Shown here piece by piece: positions 42,871-51,211 of a stretch of 64,000 bases of DNA. The position numbers and the translations under genes were made by a program. Numbering within the stretch: the stretch's first letter is position 1; the number at the start of each line of letters is the position of its first letter. The notes under the pieces were generated by a model. It saw nothing but the letters and a program-made list of their open reading frames with translations, did not search any database and was not told where the DNA came from. This DNA comes from SIG607 sp045614505 (GTDB lineage: Bacteria; Bacillota; Clostridia; Oscillospirales; Acutalibacteraceae), in NCBI GenBank assembly GCA_045614505.1, contig JAZLDA010000007.1:1-64000 (forward strand), written 5' to 3'.

Positions 42871-43813
42871 AGGACAAAGCTGTCCGATATGCAGGGCATA
42901 TCTTTTCCCTGAGGACGAAATTGCGGTGTGTCCTACCTGCGGTGCGCCTCATCACAGAGAATGCTTTGTTAATGCAGGCCGTTGCGGAATGGAAGAATTT
43001 CACGGCATCGACAAACAGTACGACAGGCACAAAGCCGCGAATGCGGAAAACGAAGCCTCGGTAAAACTGTATCCGGAGCAGGGCAGAGCCCACACAAATG
43101 CCACTGTGCAGTGTCGCTCCTGTAAAAACAATTTCCCTGCAAGCCATTCCTATTGCCCCCACTGCGGCAGTCCCAATAATGCCACAGAAGGAAATCCCTT
43201 TGTTATGAGGTTTGATTATCTCGGCGGAGTCAGCGGAGAAGAGGATTTAGGAGATGGCCACAAAGCAGATGAAGTGAAAAACTTTGTAGCAGTCTCCACC
43301 AACCGCTTTATCCCCAAATTCAAGGAATTTAAAAATGGCTCAAAGGTAAGTTTTAGTGTGTGGCATCTGTTTTTCCCCGCCGCAAGTTTTGCTATGAGGA
43401 AAATGTACGCTTTTGCCACTATAGCAGGCGCTCTGCAGGTTGCGGCAACGTTATTGATGATACCCTTTAATCTGGTTATCGGAGATCTTATAGATAACTC
43501 CGGTATTACCGGTTATTATGAGCTGGCACAGTATATGGTGGGGAATATGGATAAAGCAATGCTAAGCAATTTCCTGCTCAGCACTGTGGGTATTTTACTG
43601 CAAATTTTTGTACGGCTTATGAGCGGACTTTTTGCCAATAAGCTTTACTATAAGCATGTTATAAAAAGTATGAGCGAGATAGATGAAGCAGCCGAGGACG
43701 ACGAGGAAAAACTGCTTTTATACAGAAAACGCGGCGGAGTAAATATTTTTTCGTTTACCCTTTTCTATATGGTGGTAACCTGGTTGCCTTCCTTGCTGTA
43801 TTCTTTGATTTAG
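42854..43813 (+). CDS. Membrane protein with prokaryotic RING finger and zinc ribbon
   Basis: A 319-residue protein. N-terminal Cys/His pairs CPICRAYLFPEDEIAVCPTC followed by HHRECF fit the prokaryotic RING family 1 (C4-HxxC type). A second zinc ribbon (CRSCKNNFPASHSYCPHC) follows at about residue 92. After a linker come hydrophobic segments (ATIAGALQVAATLLMI, LLSTVGILLQIFVRL, FSFTLFYMVVTWLPSLLYSL), so the zinc part lies on one side of the membrane. Coupled to the Nudix gene by overlap and followed by another zinc-ribbon gene. Function unknown. Confidence 0.75.
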   Translation: MSLEFKGQSCPICRAYLFPEDEIAVCPTCGAPHHRECFVNAGRCGMEEFHGIDKQYDRHKAANAENEASVKLYPEQGRAHTNATVQCRSCKNNFPASHSYCPHCGSPNNATEGNPFVMRFDYLGGVSGEEDLGDGHKADEVKNFVAVSTNRFIPKFKEFKNGSKVSFSVWHLFFPAASFAMRKMYAFATIAGALQVAATLLMIPFNLVIGDLIDNSGITGYYELAQYMVGNMDKAMLSNFLLSTVGILLQIFVRLMSGLFANKLYYKHVIKSMSEIDEAAEDDEEKLLLYRKRGGVNIFSFTLFYMVVTWLPSLLYSLI

Positions 43814-43823
43814 AGGTGGAAAT

Positions 43824-44174
43824 ATGAAAATTTGTAAGGTTTGTAAAATAGAAAATGAGGAACAGTTTATTTACTGCAAAAACTGTGGCGCTCAGCTTGA
43901 GCTTACTCCTCCCCCGGCACCGGTAGCGCCTATTGCTCCTGTTCCGCCTGTTACGCCCAATACGGCTTTTAATTCTTATGCAAGCGGTCAAGCTAACCCT
44001 TATGCGGCACCTACACCGGTTGCTCCTCAAGCGCCGGCGGGTCTTGTAACTGTTGAAATGATGCTTCCCGACCCTGCGAATCCTGAATACTGCAGTCTGC
44101 AGACCGTTTATGTTACCCCTGCCCAAAAAGCGGCTATTCAGTACGACGCCATTAAAAAAGGCATAAAAATATAA
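43824..44174 (+). CDS. Zinc-ribbon protein with Pro/Ala-rich linker
   Basis: A 116-residue protein: a zinc ribbon at the N-terminus (CKVCKIENEEQFIYCKNCG), a long proline/alanine-rich middle and a conserved-looking C-terminal segment ending in AAIQYDAIKKGIKI. The zinc ribbon resembles that of the gene before it. No catalytic motif is seen. Possibly a partner of the RING membrane protein; function unknown. Confidence 0.65.
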   Translation: MKICKVCKIENEEQFIYCKNCGAQLELTPPPAPVAPIAPVPPVTPNTAFNSYASGQANPYAAPTPVAPQAPAGLVTVEMMLPDPANPEYCSLQTVYVTPAQKAAIQYDAIKKGIKI

Positions 44175-44176
44175 GT

Positions 44177-44212
44177 AATTACGGAGAACGCTTAGTTCTC
44201 CGTAATTTTTTT
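44177..44212 (+). terminator. Terminator after the zinc-ribbon gene
   Basis: A perfect 13-bp stem AATTACGGAGAAC / GTTCTCCGTAATT with a five-base loop and TTTTTTT. Confidence 0.92.
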
Positions 44213-44241
44213 GGCTATAATAAGGTTAAAGGGAGGATTTT

Positions 44242-44598
44242 ATGAAAAAGAAAACGTTATTCTCTGTTTTTTCAGGGCTGTTAATAGGTGTTGTCAACGG
44301 ACTGCTGGGGGCAGGGGGAGGAATGATTGCCGTACCTATGCTCAAAAAAAGCGGTATGGACCAAAAAAAGGCTCACGCCAATGCAGTAGCGGTAATACTT
44401 CCCATTTCCCTTGTAAGCGCGGTTACCTATATTATTAAAGGCAGTGTAGGTATTTCCGATGCCGTACCCTTTATGCCTGCGGGAGTTCTGGGTGCCGTTG
44501 CCGCCACATTTCTGCTTAAAAAAATTTCCCCCACATACCTTAAAATCATTTTCGGCGGCTTTATGGTATGGGCGGGAGTAAGGATGCTTATTAAGTAA
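44242..44598 (+). CDS. TauE/SafE family half-transporter, subunit 1
   Basis: A 118-residue membrane protein with about four hydrophobic segments. It carries GLLIGVVNGLLGAGGGMIAV, the signature of one half of TauE/SafE (sulfite/organosulfonate/anion export) permeases, which normally are about 250 residues with two inverted halves. Start behind GGGAGG. Its stop overlaps the next start (TAATG). I read the two genes as halves of one carrier that assemble as a heterodimer. Confidence 0.8.
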   Translation: MKKKTLFSVFSGLLIGVVNGLLGAGGGMIAVPMLKKSGMDQKKAHANAVAVILPISLVSAVTYIIKGSVGISDAVPFMPAGVLGAVAATFLLKKISPTYLKIIFGGFMVWAGVRMLIK

Positions 44599-44993
44599 TG
44601 GATATTATAAAAATTATTGCAGGCTTTCTGTCGGGAGTTATAGGCGGTATGGGGCTGGGCGGCGGCGCTGTGCTTCTTATTTATTTAAGAGTATTTGAGG
44701 ATACCGAACAAATAAGAGCGCAGGGAATAAATCTGCTTTTCTTTTTGCCCATAGGCGCTGTAGCGGTGGCAGTCTATGCCTTTAAACATCTTATAGAATG
44801 GAAAACCGTTCTGAAATTTGTCCTTTTGGGAGTGCCGGGATGTATAGGCGCTATTATGCTCACCGATGTAATAGGCGGCAAGTACTTAGGCAAAATCTTT
44901 GCGGTAATACTTTTGATTTTGGGAATTAGCGAAATAATTAAAGGTTTCCTCTTGAAAGTAAAAGAAAAACGTGGTAATATTAAAAAAGAATAA
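44598..44993 (+). CDS. TauE/SafE family half-transporter, subunit 2
   Basis: A 131-residue membrane protein, the second half: IIAGFLSGVIGGMGLGGGAV at the start, about four hydrophobic segments, and a basic tail. The glycine motif repeats that of subunit 1. Both genes have own starts and are joined by TAATG, so a natural split or an ancestral single-repeat arrangement is more likely than a sequencing frameshift. Substrate unknown. Confidence 0.78.
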   Translation: MDIIKIIAGFLSGVIGGMGLGGGAVLLIYLRVFEDTEQIRAQGINLLFFLPIGAVAVAVYAFKHLIEWKTVLKFVLLGVPGCIGAIMLTDVIGGKYLGKIFAVILLILGISEIIKGFLLKVKEKRGNIKKE

Positions 44994-45017
44994 ATGTTCG
45001 CAAAAAGGAGTGTCGTT

Positions 45018-45605
45018 ATGTCCAGACCAACCCTTACCGAAAAGCAGGAAAAGGTTTACCGCTTTCTTTTATCAAGTATGGCAAACGGCTTGCCGCCTAC
45101 TGTCAGAGAAATCTGCAGTGGGTGCTCTATTAAATCCACCTCTACCGTACACGGTATACTTGATGCCCTTGAGGAATACGGATACATAATCCGTGACAGC
45201 TTTTCCTCACGTGCCATACGAATTGCAGACAATGTTTCTGCCGCAAGGGTGCCTGTGGTTGGCAGGGTTACTGCCGGACAGCCCATACTGGCGGTGGAGC
45301 AGATTGAGGATTACATTCCTTATCCCGCAAAGGATGCCGAGGGTCTATTTGCCCTTCGCGTAGACGGGCTTTCTATGAGAGATGCGGGAATTCTTGACGG
45401 CGACATTGTGGTTGCCGATAAAAATGCCGCTTACAGAAGCGGTGATATAATAATAGGTATGGATGGTGAAGAGGCAACCGTTAAAAGATTGCTTTACAAA
45501 GACGGACAGGTGATTTTTATGCCCGAAAATCCCGATTTCGACCCCATTTATCCCGAAAATCCCTCGGTGCTGGGCAAAGTAATAGGAAGCTATCGGAAGT
45601 ATTGA
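45018..45605 (+). CDS. lexA: LexA repressor
   Basis: A 195-residue LexA from ATG 45018 (AAAGGAG). Winged-helix domain with LPPTVREICSGCSIKSTSTV, self-cleavage site Ala86-Gly87 (GRVTAGQPI), catalytic Ser119 (GLSMRDAGI) and Lys156 (EEATVKRLL). It represses the SOS regulon until RecA filament induces cleavage. I saw no clear LexA box in the short upstream gap. Followed by rnhA at 1 base. Confidence 0.96.
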   Translation: MSRPTLTEKQEKVYRFLLSSMANGLPPTVREICSGCSIKSTSTVHGILDALEEYGYIIRDSFSSRAIRIADNVSAARVPVVGRVTAGQPILAVEQIEDYIPYPAKDAEGLFALRVDGLSMRDAGILDGDIVVADKNAAYRSGDIIIGMDGEEATVKRLLYKDGQVIFMPENPDFDPIYPENPSVLGKVIGSYRKY

Positions 45606-45606
45606 T

Positions 45607-46047
45607 ATGATGAAAAAAGTAGAAATTTTTACAGACGGAGCCTGCTCGGGCAATCCCGGTCCCGGCGGCTGGGGAGCAGTGCTGCGCTACGGAAAAATCG
45701 AAAAGGAGCTTTCCGGCGGCGAAAAGGAGACTACCAATAACAGAATGGAGCTCACCGCCGCTATTATGGCTTTGCGCGCACTTAAAGAGCCCTGCAAAGT
45801 GACCCTTACCACAGACTCGAAATATCTTGCAGACGGAATAGAAAAGGGTTGGGCTGAGTCCTGGAAGAAAAATGGTTGGCGCAAGGCAGATAAAAAGCCT
45901 GCCCTTAACGTTGACCTCTGGGAGGAAATACTTGCCCTTTTTAAAAAGCACGATGTCACCATAGTATGGGTAAAGGGACATAACGGTCACCCCGAAAATG
46001 AGCGCTGTGACGCTCTTGCGGTGTCTTTTTATAAGTCTCTCTCTTAA
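45607..46047 (+). CDS. rnhA: Ribonuclease HI
   Basis: A 146-residue RNase H type 1: FTDGACSGNPGPGGWGAVL with the first catalytic Asp, the Glu in NNRMELTAAI, TDSKYLADGI and the basic WVKGHNGHPENERCDALA loop with the last catalytic residues. It removes RNA from RNA-DNA hybrids. Translated just after lexA; the 3' end overlaps the convergent birA by 4 bases. Confidence 0.97.
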   Translation: MMKKVEIFTDGACSGNPGPGGWGAVLRYGKIEKELSGGEKETTNNRMELTAAIMALRALKEPCKVTLTTDSKYLADGIEKGWAESWKKNGWRKADKKPALNVDLWEEILALFKKHDVTIVWVKGHNGHPENERCDALAVSFYKSLS

Positions 46048-46820
46048 ATTTTCACTACAGATACCTCGCCCGCAAGGAGCTTTATTGCTCCTTCGGGTGT
46101 TTTTAAGATAAGCTCCGCGTTGTCGTTAATGCTGTCAACTGTGCCAAAGATTTCCTTGCCGTCTTTAATAAACGAAACATCCTTGCCACAGAGCAGTGAA
46201 CGGCTTCGGTATTCTTTCATATATGAATTATTCGGGAAATCTTTGTAAATTTCGAGGAAGCTATCAGTGAATTCCTTTATAAATTCAAGCGTTTTTTCTC
46301 TGTCGGGCATGCGGCTGCCGAAAACACTTCCCGCTTTTTCTTTTATATCGTCAGGAAAGCCGTTTTCGGGGTCATAGAGATTAAGACCGACGCCGAGTAC
46401 GGCATAGTCAAGCTCTTGCTTGTTGGAAGAAAAGCCTGCCTCGGTGAGGATACCGCAAACCTTTTTACCGTCAAGGTAGATATCATTGACCCATTTAATG
46501 AGGGAACTTTTGCCGGAAATGCTGTCAATTGCCCTCGCGGCGGCAACTGCGGCGGCTGTGGTAATTTTTACACAGTCCTCGGCGCAGAGCTTAGGGTGTA
46601 AAAGGAAACTCATATATATGCCGCTGCCCGGCGGGGAGAAAAAGTTTCTGCCCAGCCTTCCTTTTCCGCCCCTTTGTGACAGAGCAATCACCAGTAAATC
46701 TTCGCTGTGCTCAAGGGAAAGCTTTTTGCAAAGAGTGTTTGTAGAGTCAACCTCTTCAAATATTAAAGTTTTGAGGGGTAATTTCAGATTATCTTCGAAA
46801 AATTTTTTGATGTCTTTCAT
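46044..46820 (-). CDS. birA: Biotin-protein ligase without DNA-binding domain
   Basis: A 258-residue enzyme. It starts at the catalytic domain: FEEVDSTNTLCKKLSLEH, SQRGGKGRLGRNFFSPPGSG (biotinyl-AMP loop), IKWVNDIYLDGKKVCGILTE and the GVGLNLYDPE segment, then a small SH3-like C-terminal domain. It lacks the N-terminal winged helix found in bifunctional BirA repressors, so it is probably an enzyme only. It would modify biotin carboxyl carrier proteins. Confidence 0.94.
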   Translation of the reverse strand: MKDIKKFFEDNLKLPLKTLIFEEVDSTNTLCKKLSLEHSEDLLVIALSQRGGKGRLGRNFFSPPGSGIYMSFLLHPKLCAEDCVKITTAAAVAAARAIDSISGKSSLIKWVNDIYLDGKKVCGILTEAGFSSNKQELDYAVLGVGLNLYDPENGFPDDIKEKAGSVFGSRMPDREKTLEFIKEFTDSFLEIYKDFPNNSYMKEYRSRSLLCGKDVSFIKDGKEIFGTVDSINDNAELILKTPEGAIKLLAGEVSVVKI

Positions 46821-46900
46821 TTAATTCACCTTAATTAATTATACATTTTTTGGCTTTTAAGTCAATATTTCAAAAAATCATAAAAATTTCAATAAAAGAC

Positions 46901-46929
46901 TTTACATTTTGAAAGTTTGGTGATATAAT
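46901..46929 (+). promoter_or_regulatory. Promoter of the SPPTG surface-protein gene
   Basis: -35 TTTACA (46901-46906), 17-base spacer, -10 TATAAT (46924-46929); GGAGGAG follows before ATG 46973. Confidence 0.65.
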
Positions 46930-46972
46930 ACTTATGTCTAAAAATATCTCTACTGTTTTGGAGGAGAAAAAA

Positions 46973-47554
46973 ATGAAAAAATTACTTGCAGTTGTTTTAA
47001 CTATCGTACTCGTATTGGCTTTCTCTGTTTCTTCCTTTGCTCTGAAAAGCCCTGAAGGAACCGTTTACTACGAAGTTATAGTTAACAGAACCAACACCGG
47101 CGACAATTCCGACGTTGCTGAAAAGGTAACTGTTCTTGAGAACGGTACTTTAGAACTTGCACCCGTTGAAAATGATGAAATCAAGTTCGAGGGTTGGGGC
47201 TTCTACACCAAGAATATGAACGCTGCTAAAGAAGGCAAAGACTTCGAAATCGTATCTGTTACTTTTGCTGACGGTACTGCCGCTGTTAAGGGCGAAGACT
47301 ACGAAATCAAAAACGGTAAGGTTGTTTCCAAGGATGGCGAGTATCTTAATGTTACTATTAAGCCTCTTTCCGATAACCTCTATGTTTCCGAACTTTATAA
47401 AGGTGTTGATGTTGAAATTACACCTCCCGGAGGAAAGCCTGTATCTCCTCCTACCGGCGTAAACTACAATATGGCTGCTGTTGCTGCTCTCTTTGCACTT
47501 GTGTTTGCTTCCGGTGCTGTTGCAGTAGTTGCTGCTAAGCGTGTACGCGGCTAA
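46973..47554 (+). CDS. Cell-wall-sorted surface protein with SPPTG motif
   Basis: A 193-residue protein. Signal peptide MKKLLAVVLTIVLVLAFSVS followed by SFA, a beta-rich acidic domain, then Pro-rich PPGGKPV and SPPTG (Ser158-Gly162), a hydrophobic stretch (MAAVAALFALVFASGAVAVV) and the basic end AAKRVRG. This is a sorting signal of the (S/N/P)PxTG type used by clostridial sortase B. A sortase B gene lies directly downstream. Function of the exposed domain unknown. I use ATG 46973 because GGAGGAG lies upstream of it. Confidence 0.75.
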   Translation: MKKLLAVVLTIVLVLAFSVSSFALKSPEGTVYYEVIVNRTNTGDNSDVAEKVTVLENGTLELAPVENDEIKFEGWGFYTKNMNAAKEGKDFEIVSVTFADGTAAVKGEDYEIKNGKVVSKDGEYLNVTIKPLSDNLYVSELYKGVDVEITPPGGKPVSPPTGVNYNMAAVAALFALVFASGAVAVVAAKRVRG

Positions 47555-47580
47555 TTGAAAAAGTGACTAAATATTGAAAA

Positions 47581-47610
47581 AAGCAGAGCCGAGTGCTCTG
47601 CTTTTATTTT
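47581..47610 (+). terminator. Terminator after the surface-protein gene
   Basis: AAGCAGAGC / GCTCTGCTT, 9-bp stem with a five-base loop, then TTATTTTT. Confidence 0.85.
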
Positions 47611-47651
47611 TGCAAATTGAATAAGTAGATAAAAGTGATTTTTTTGCCTGT

Positions 47652-47681
47652 TTGACAATATATATGTATTTGTGGTATAAT
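47652..47681 (+). promoter_or_regulatory. Promoter of the sortase-LCP operon
   Basis: -35 TTGACA (47652-47657), 18-base spacer, -10 TATAAT (47676-47681). Confidence 0.68.
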
Positions 47682-47721
47682 TTCTAAGGCTCTGTGGAAT
47701 ATATTAAGAGGAGGAAAAAAT

Positions 47722-48474
47722 ATGAAAAAATGGAAGATAATTTTCGTTGTTTCTGTAGTGGTGCTGTGTTTGGGTATTGCAGGACTGTGCTTCTATCTGC
47801 TGCCTCCTTTGTTCTCCGGTGAGGAAAAACCGGTGGTAAGTGAGAGCCAGCCTGTTGTCAGCCAAAAGGAGGAAGTGGAGCTTGTTGACAATCCCATTGA
47901 CTTTGCCTCTTTGCAGGCGCAGAATCCGGATATTTACGCTTGGATAAAGGTGCCCGGCACAAAGGTGGATTATGCGGTGCTGAGAAGCAATGACAAGCCT
48001 GAGGATTACTACCTTAATCACGATACAACGGGTAAGTATAAGTTTGCAGGTTCTATATATTCACAAATGCTCAACAGCGCGGATTTTACCGACCCGAACA
48101 CAATTCTGTACGGTCATAATATGAACAACGGCTCTATGTTCGCCTCCCTTCATAAATTCCGTAATGCTGATTTCTTTAATGAGAATAAATATATTTATAT
48201 ATATACTCCCGGACATATTCTCACTTATACGATTTACTCTGCATACCGTTATGATAACCGTCATATACTTTATGCCTTTGATTTCAGTAATCAGCAGGTT
48301 TTTGCCGATTATATTGAAATGACAAAAAATCCCAAATCCACAATAGTCAATGTAAGGCAAGATGTTGAGGTTACGGCAACCGACCGTATTATTACCCTTA
48401 GCACCTGCATTACAAATGATAACTACAGATATTTAGTACAGGGGGTTCTCACAGATGACCAGCCAACCAAGTGA
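47722..48474 (+). CDS. srtB: Class B sortase
   Basis: A 250-residue membrane-anchored transpeptidase. An N-terminal membrane segment (IIFVVSVVVLCLGIAGLCFY) is followed by the class B catalytic domain with NPDIYAWIKVPGTKVDYAVL, His132 in LYGHNMNNGSMF, Cys229 in TLSTC and Arg236 in NYRYLVQG. It joins proteins with an (S/N/P)PxTG-type motif to peptidoglycan; the gene before it encodes such a protein (SPPTG). Its 3' end overlaps the LCP gene by 20 bases. Confidence 0.94.
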   Translation: MKKWKIIFVVSVVVLCLGIAGLCFYLLPPLFSGEEKPVVSESQPVVSQKEEVELVDNPIDFASLQAQNPDIYAWIKVPGTKVDYAVLRSNDKPEDYYLNHDTTGKYKFAGSIYSQMLNSADFTDPNTILYGHNMNNGSMFASLHKFRNADFFNENKYIYIYTPGHILTYTIYSAYRYDNRHILYAFDFSNQQVFADYIEMTKNPKSTIVNVRQDVEVTATDRIITLSTCITNDNYRYLVQGVLTDDQPTK

Positions 48475-49540
48475 TTTTAAAGAGCAACCTGAAAAAATAA
48501 AAAAGTCCCGTAAAAAAAGAAAAAAAGTGCTTATTGTAACACTTTGCTGTTTTCTCGCTGTGTTTCTGTCGGCGATTTCGGCTGTTGTTATTATGTGGCA
48601 TTCCGGAAAAAACGGAATGACTGAGAGTGAAGCGCTTATGACCCCCGGTGACGGCTTTACCGCCATTATCAATGAGGATAATATGGTGGTGTATAAGGGA
48701 AAGGTTTATAAGTATAACGATAAAATCGCCGCAATACTTTGTATGGGTGTGGATAATGATAAAAAGACCTCCGGCGGAGTTGCCGTTACGGGACGAGCCG
48801 GACAGGCAGATTCGCTGTATCTTATGGCGGTGGATACTTCTACCGGCAAAACTACCGTGGTGGGTATTCCAAGGGACACCCTCGTAGATGTTGATATTTA
48901 CTCAAAATCGGGAAGTTTTATAGGTGTGGAGAACACTCAAATTTGTCTTGCATACGCTTACGGCGACGGTAAGGAATTAAGTTGTGAAAACACTGTCAAG
49001 GCTGCATCCAGACTTCTTTACGGTATGCCCATAAACTCATATTTTGCAGTGGACAATAAATCGGTTCCTGCTTTACACAATGCAGTCGGCACCATTACCG
49101 TGGTGCCCAATGAGACTATTGATAACGGTGTTGTTTATTACGAAATGGGCGTTCCCGTGAAGCTGACAGGCAGTAATGTTTTTGCTTATCTTCAGGCGCG
49201 CAATCAGAAAAGCGCCGATGCAAGCTATCTGAGAATGCAGCGTCAGCTTGACTACATTAAAAAATACAGTGAGGCGGCAATTAGAAAAACCAAGGAAAAT
49301 GTCCTTTTTCCGGTTGAGCTTTATAATAAAATACAAAAAAATGCTGTCACCAATATTGATGTCAGCAGAATAACCTATTTGACTTCGGTTGTTGTGGGTA
49401 ATAAGAACTCGTCTTCTATCGAGTTCATTTCCATTGAAGGTGAGCAGGTGAAGGGCGAGGATAATTATGCTGAGTTTCTCCCTGATGAAGAAAAGCTCTT
49501 TGAAACGGTGCTTAAAGTGTATTATACAGAGGTTAATTAA
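48455..49540 (+). CDS. LytR-CpsA-Psr (LCP) family protein
   Basis: A 361-residue protein: basic cytoplasmic start, a single membrane helix (LIVTLCCFLAVFLSAISAVV) and the LCP domain (AAILCMGVDNDK, GQADSLYLMAVDTSTGKTTV, VGIPRDTLVDVD, then YLQARNQKSADASYLRMQRQ with the Arg residues that bind the lipid phosphate). LCP enzymes transfer wall polymers from lipid carriers to peptidoglycan. Overlap with srtB indicates joint expression, so wall decoration and protein anchoring may be linked here. Confidence 0.88.
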   Translation: MTSQPSDFKEQPEKIKKSRKKRKKVLIVTLCCFLAVFLSAISAVVIMWHSGKNGMTESEALMTPGDGFTAIINEDNMVVYKGKVYKYNDKIAAILCMGVDNDKKTSGGVAVTGRAGQADSLYLMAVDTSTGKTTVVGIPRDTLVDVDIYSKSGSFIGVENTQICLAYAYGDGKELSCENTVKAASRLLYGMPINSYFAVDNKSVPALHNAVGTITVVPNETIDNGVVYYEMGVPVKLTGSNVFAYLQARNQKSADASYLRMQRQLDYIKKYSEAAIRKTKENVLFPVELYNKIQKNAVTNIDVSRITYLTSVVVGNKNSSSIEFISIEGEQVKGEDNYAEFLPDEEKLFETVLKVYYTEVN

Positions 49541-49570
49541 AAGCTTAGGTTTAACCTAAGCTTTTTCTTT
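49541..49570. terminator. Terminator after the LCP gene
   Basis: AAGCTTAGGT / ACCTAAGCTT with loop TTA, then TTTCTTTT. It lies between convergent genes. Confidence 0.85.
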
Positions 49571-50208
49571 TATTTATTTGATTTAGCAGTTTCTTTTGTT
49601 TTCTCTTCCTCTTTGTCTTCATCTTCATCTTCATTATCTTCTTCGTTCAGCTTCTCTTCACGAATGATAATCAGAAGATTGTACTGAGACACTTTATATT
49701 CATACCACACAAACTCTACCATTAATGAAACAAGATAGAAAATAGGGAAGAGTACTGCCGCCAGTATTATGCCGAATACGAAGTTTGGCAGTTCGGTGTC
49801 AAAAAGGAGTTCGGAGCCTATATTAACATTGCTCACCATAGAACTGCTTATAAAGGCAATAACCAAAATTACCGCAAAAATCACCGAGTAAATAAGAGCG
49901 TTGATTCTGTAAAAAGCATTTCTTTCCTTTTTTTCCGGCTTTGTGTAGCCGGTGGGGAGAGGCTCACCCTTTAAATTGCGGGGGACCTCACTGCCGGAGA
50001 AGAGCTTCTGGAAAATTCCGTACACCGAAAGCATAAGGAAAAGAAGAATGATTTCCCAGGTGCACACTTCACCTGCTACCTTGATTTTATAAGTGATTTC
50101 CGCAATAACAAAAAGATAGCAGAAACCCAGTGTAAAGAGAGCCGCCTTTCCGTTACTGCTCCTCTCGGCGGAGACGGAGCGCTTTTTGTTTTTACCGTTT
50201 TTATTCAT
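49570..50208 (-). CDS. Unknown four-helix membrane protein
   Basis: A 212-residue protein with four predicted hydrophobic segments (AALFTLGFCYLFVIAEITY, WEIILLFLMLSVYGIF, IYSVIFAVILVIAFISSS, FGIILAAVLFPIFYLVSLMV) and a very acidic, low-complexity C-terminal tail (NEEDNEDEDEDKEEEK). I do not recognise the family firmly. Its own promoter is at 50252-50280. No functional motif seen. Confidence 0.7.
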   Translation of the reverse strand: MNKNGKNKKRSVSAERSSNGKAALFTLGFCYLFVIAEITYKIKVAGEVCTWEIILLFLMLSVYGIFQKLFSGSEVPRNLKGEPLPTGYTKPEKKERNAFYRINALIYSVIFAVILVIAFISSSMVSNVNIGSELLFDTELPNFVFGIILAAVLFPIFYLVSLMVEFVWYEYKVSQYNLLIIIREEKLNEEDNEDEDEDKEEEKTKETAKSNK

Positions 50209-50251
50209 TTAATTCCCTCTCCTGAAGTACTAAAGTACTGTTTAGAATACC

Positions 50252-50280
50252 ATTGTACCATAACATTTCATAAATAGCAA
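50252..50280 (-). promoter_or_regulatory. Promoter of the four-helix membrane-protein gene
   Basis: On the minus strand: -35 TTGCTA (50280-50275), 17-base spacer, -10 TACAAT (50257-50252). Confidence 0.55.
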
Positions 50281-50305
50281 TTAGAAAATTCTCGTATACC
50301 TGTAT

Positions 50306-51211
50306 TTACAGCAGGGTTGTTATATCTGAGATAACTTCATCTTTACAAAAATCATTTAGTATTTCATGCCTTGCGCCCTCATATAGCTTAAAAGAAAGGT
50401 TATATCGGTTTTGTTTTTCAAGCTGGCGGTAAACCTTTTTAATACCCTTAGAGTGTCCTCCTACAGGGTCATCACTTCCCGACATTATAAATATACTTAA
50501 ATTTTCGGGCAAGGATGCAAACCATTTTTTACGGTTACATTCTTTGTTAAGGCGTATAAGGTCATTCATTGCCGAAACGGTGAAAAGGAAGGTGCAGTAC
50601 TTGTCCTTTGAATAGGCTTCAATATTCTTTTTGTCTGTACTCAGCCACGCATATTGAGACTCCTCACTGAATTTTTTGTTGTAGCTGCCGAACGCCATTT
50701 TATAAATAAATTTTGAAACATATCGATTACCCTTTATTTTTGCTATAAGTCGGGTAAGCATAAGTCCTATATCTGCGGCAGGATTACCTGCACCGCTTCC
50801 CATCATTATGTAACCCGAAAGGTGCTTTGTGTATTTCTCTGCATAAAGTCGGGTGATAAATGAACCCATACTGTGACCCAGTAAATAATGCTTTTTGTTT
50901 TTGCACATACCTTCTGCTGCTTTGTATACATTTTCTACATCGTCGATTAAATATTTCCATCCATCTTTTTGGGCAATAAAACCAAGGTCTTCTTCCCTTG
51001 CGGTTTTTCCGTGGCCTAAATGGTCGTGAATAATGCAGAAATATCCCTTTTCGCATATACGAGTGAGCAGTTCATCATACCGCTCAAGATGCTCTGTCAT
51101 ACCGTGAACTGCTTGGAAAATACCTAAAGGCTCGCTGTCGGGAATATATATCTTTACATTAAGTGTGTTTATGTTATCAGAGGATTTGATTTTAATATAT
51201 TTCTTTTCCAT
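50306..51211 (-). CDS. Alpha/beta hydrolase, monoacylglycerol-lipase/lysophospholipase-like
   Basis: A 301-residue protein with GIFQAVHGMTEHLERYDELL, IIHDHLGHGKTA, YLLGHSMGSFITRLYAE (nucleophile Ser in GHSMG), an Asp in MSGSDDPVG and the final His in GARHEIL, the full serine-hydrolase triad of the PldB/monoacylglycerol lipase group. No signal peptide, so it acts in the cytoplasm. It is joined to glpK by TAATG, which suggests that glycerol set free from monoacylglycerols or lysolipids is phosphorylated at once. Confidence 0.88.
   Translation of the reverse strand: MEKKYIKIKSSDNINTLNVKIYIPDSEPLGIFQAVHGMTEHLERYDELLTRICEKGYFCIIHDHLGHGKTAREEDLGFIAQKDGWKYLIDDVENVYKAAEGMCKNKKHYLLGHSMGSFITRLYAEKYTKHLSGYIMMGSGAGNPAADIGLMLTRLIAKIKGNRYVSKFIYKMAFGSYNKKFSEESQYAWLSTDKKNIEAYSKDKYCTFLFTVSAMNDLIRLNKECNRKKWFASLPENLSIFIMSGSDDPVGGHSKGIKKVYRQLEKQNRYNLSFKLYEGARHEILNDFCKDEVISDITTLL

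Noticed and set aside
44242..44993. Frameshifted single TauE/SafE gene
   Set aside because: The second gene begins at an ATG overlapping the first stop (TAATG) and both halves are complete, so a natural split is more likely.
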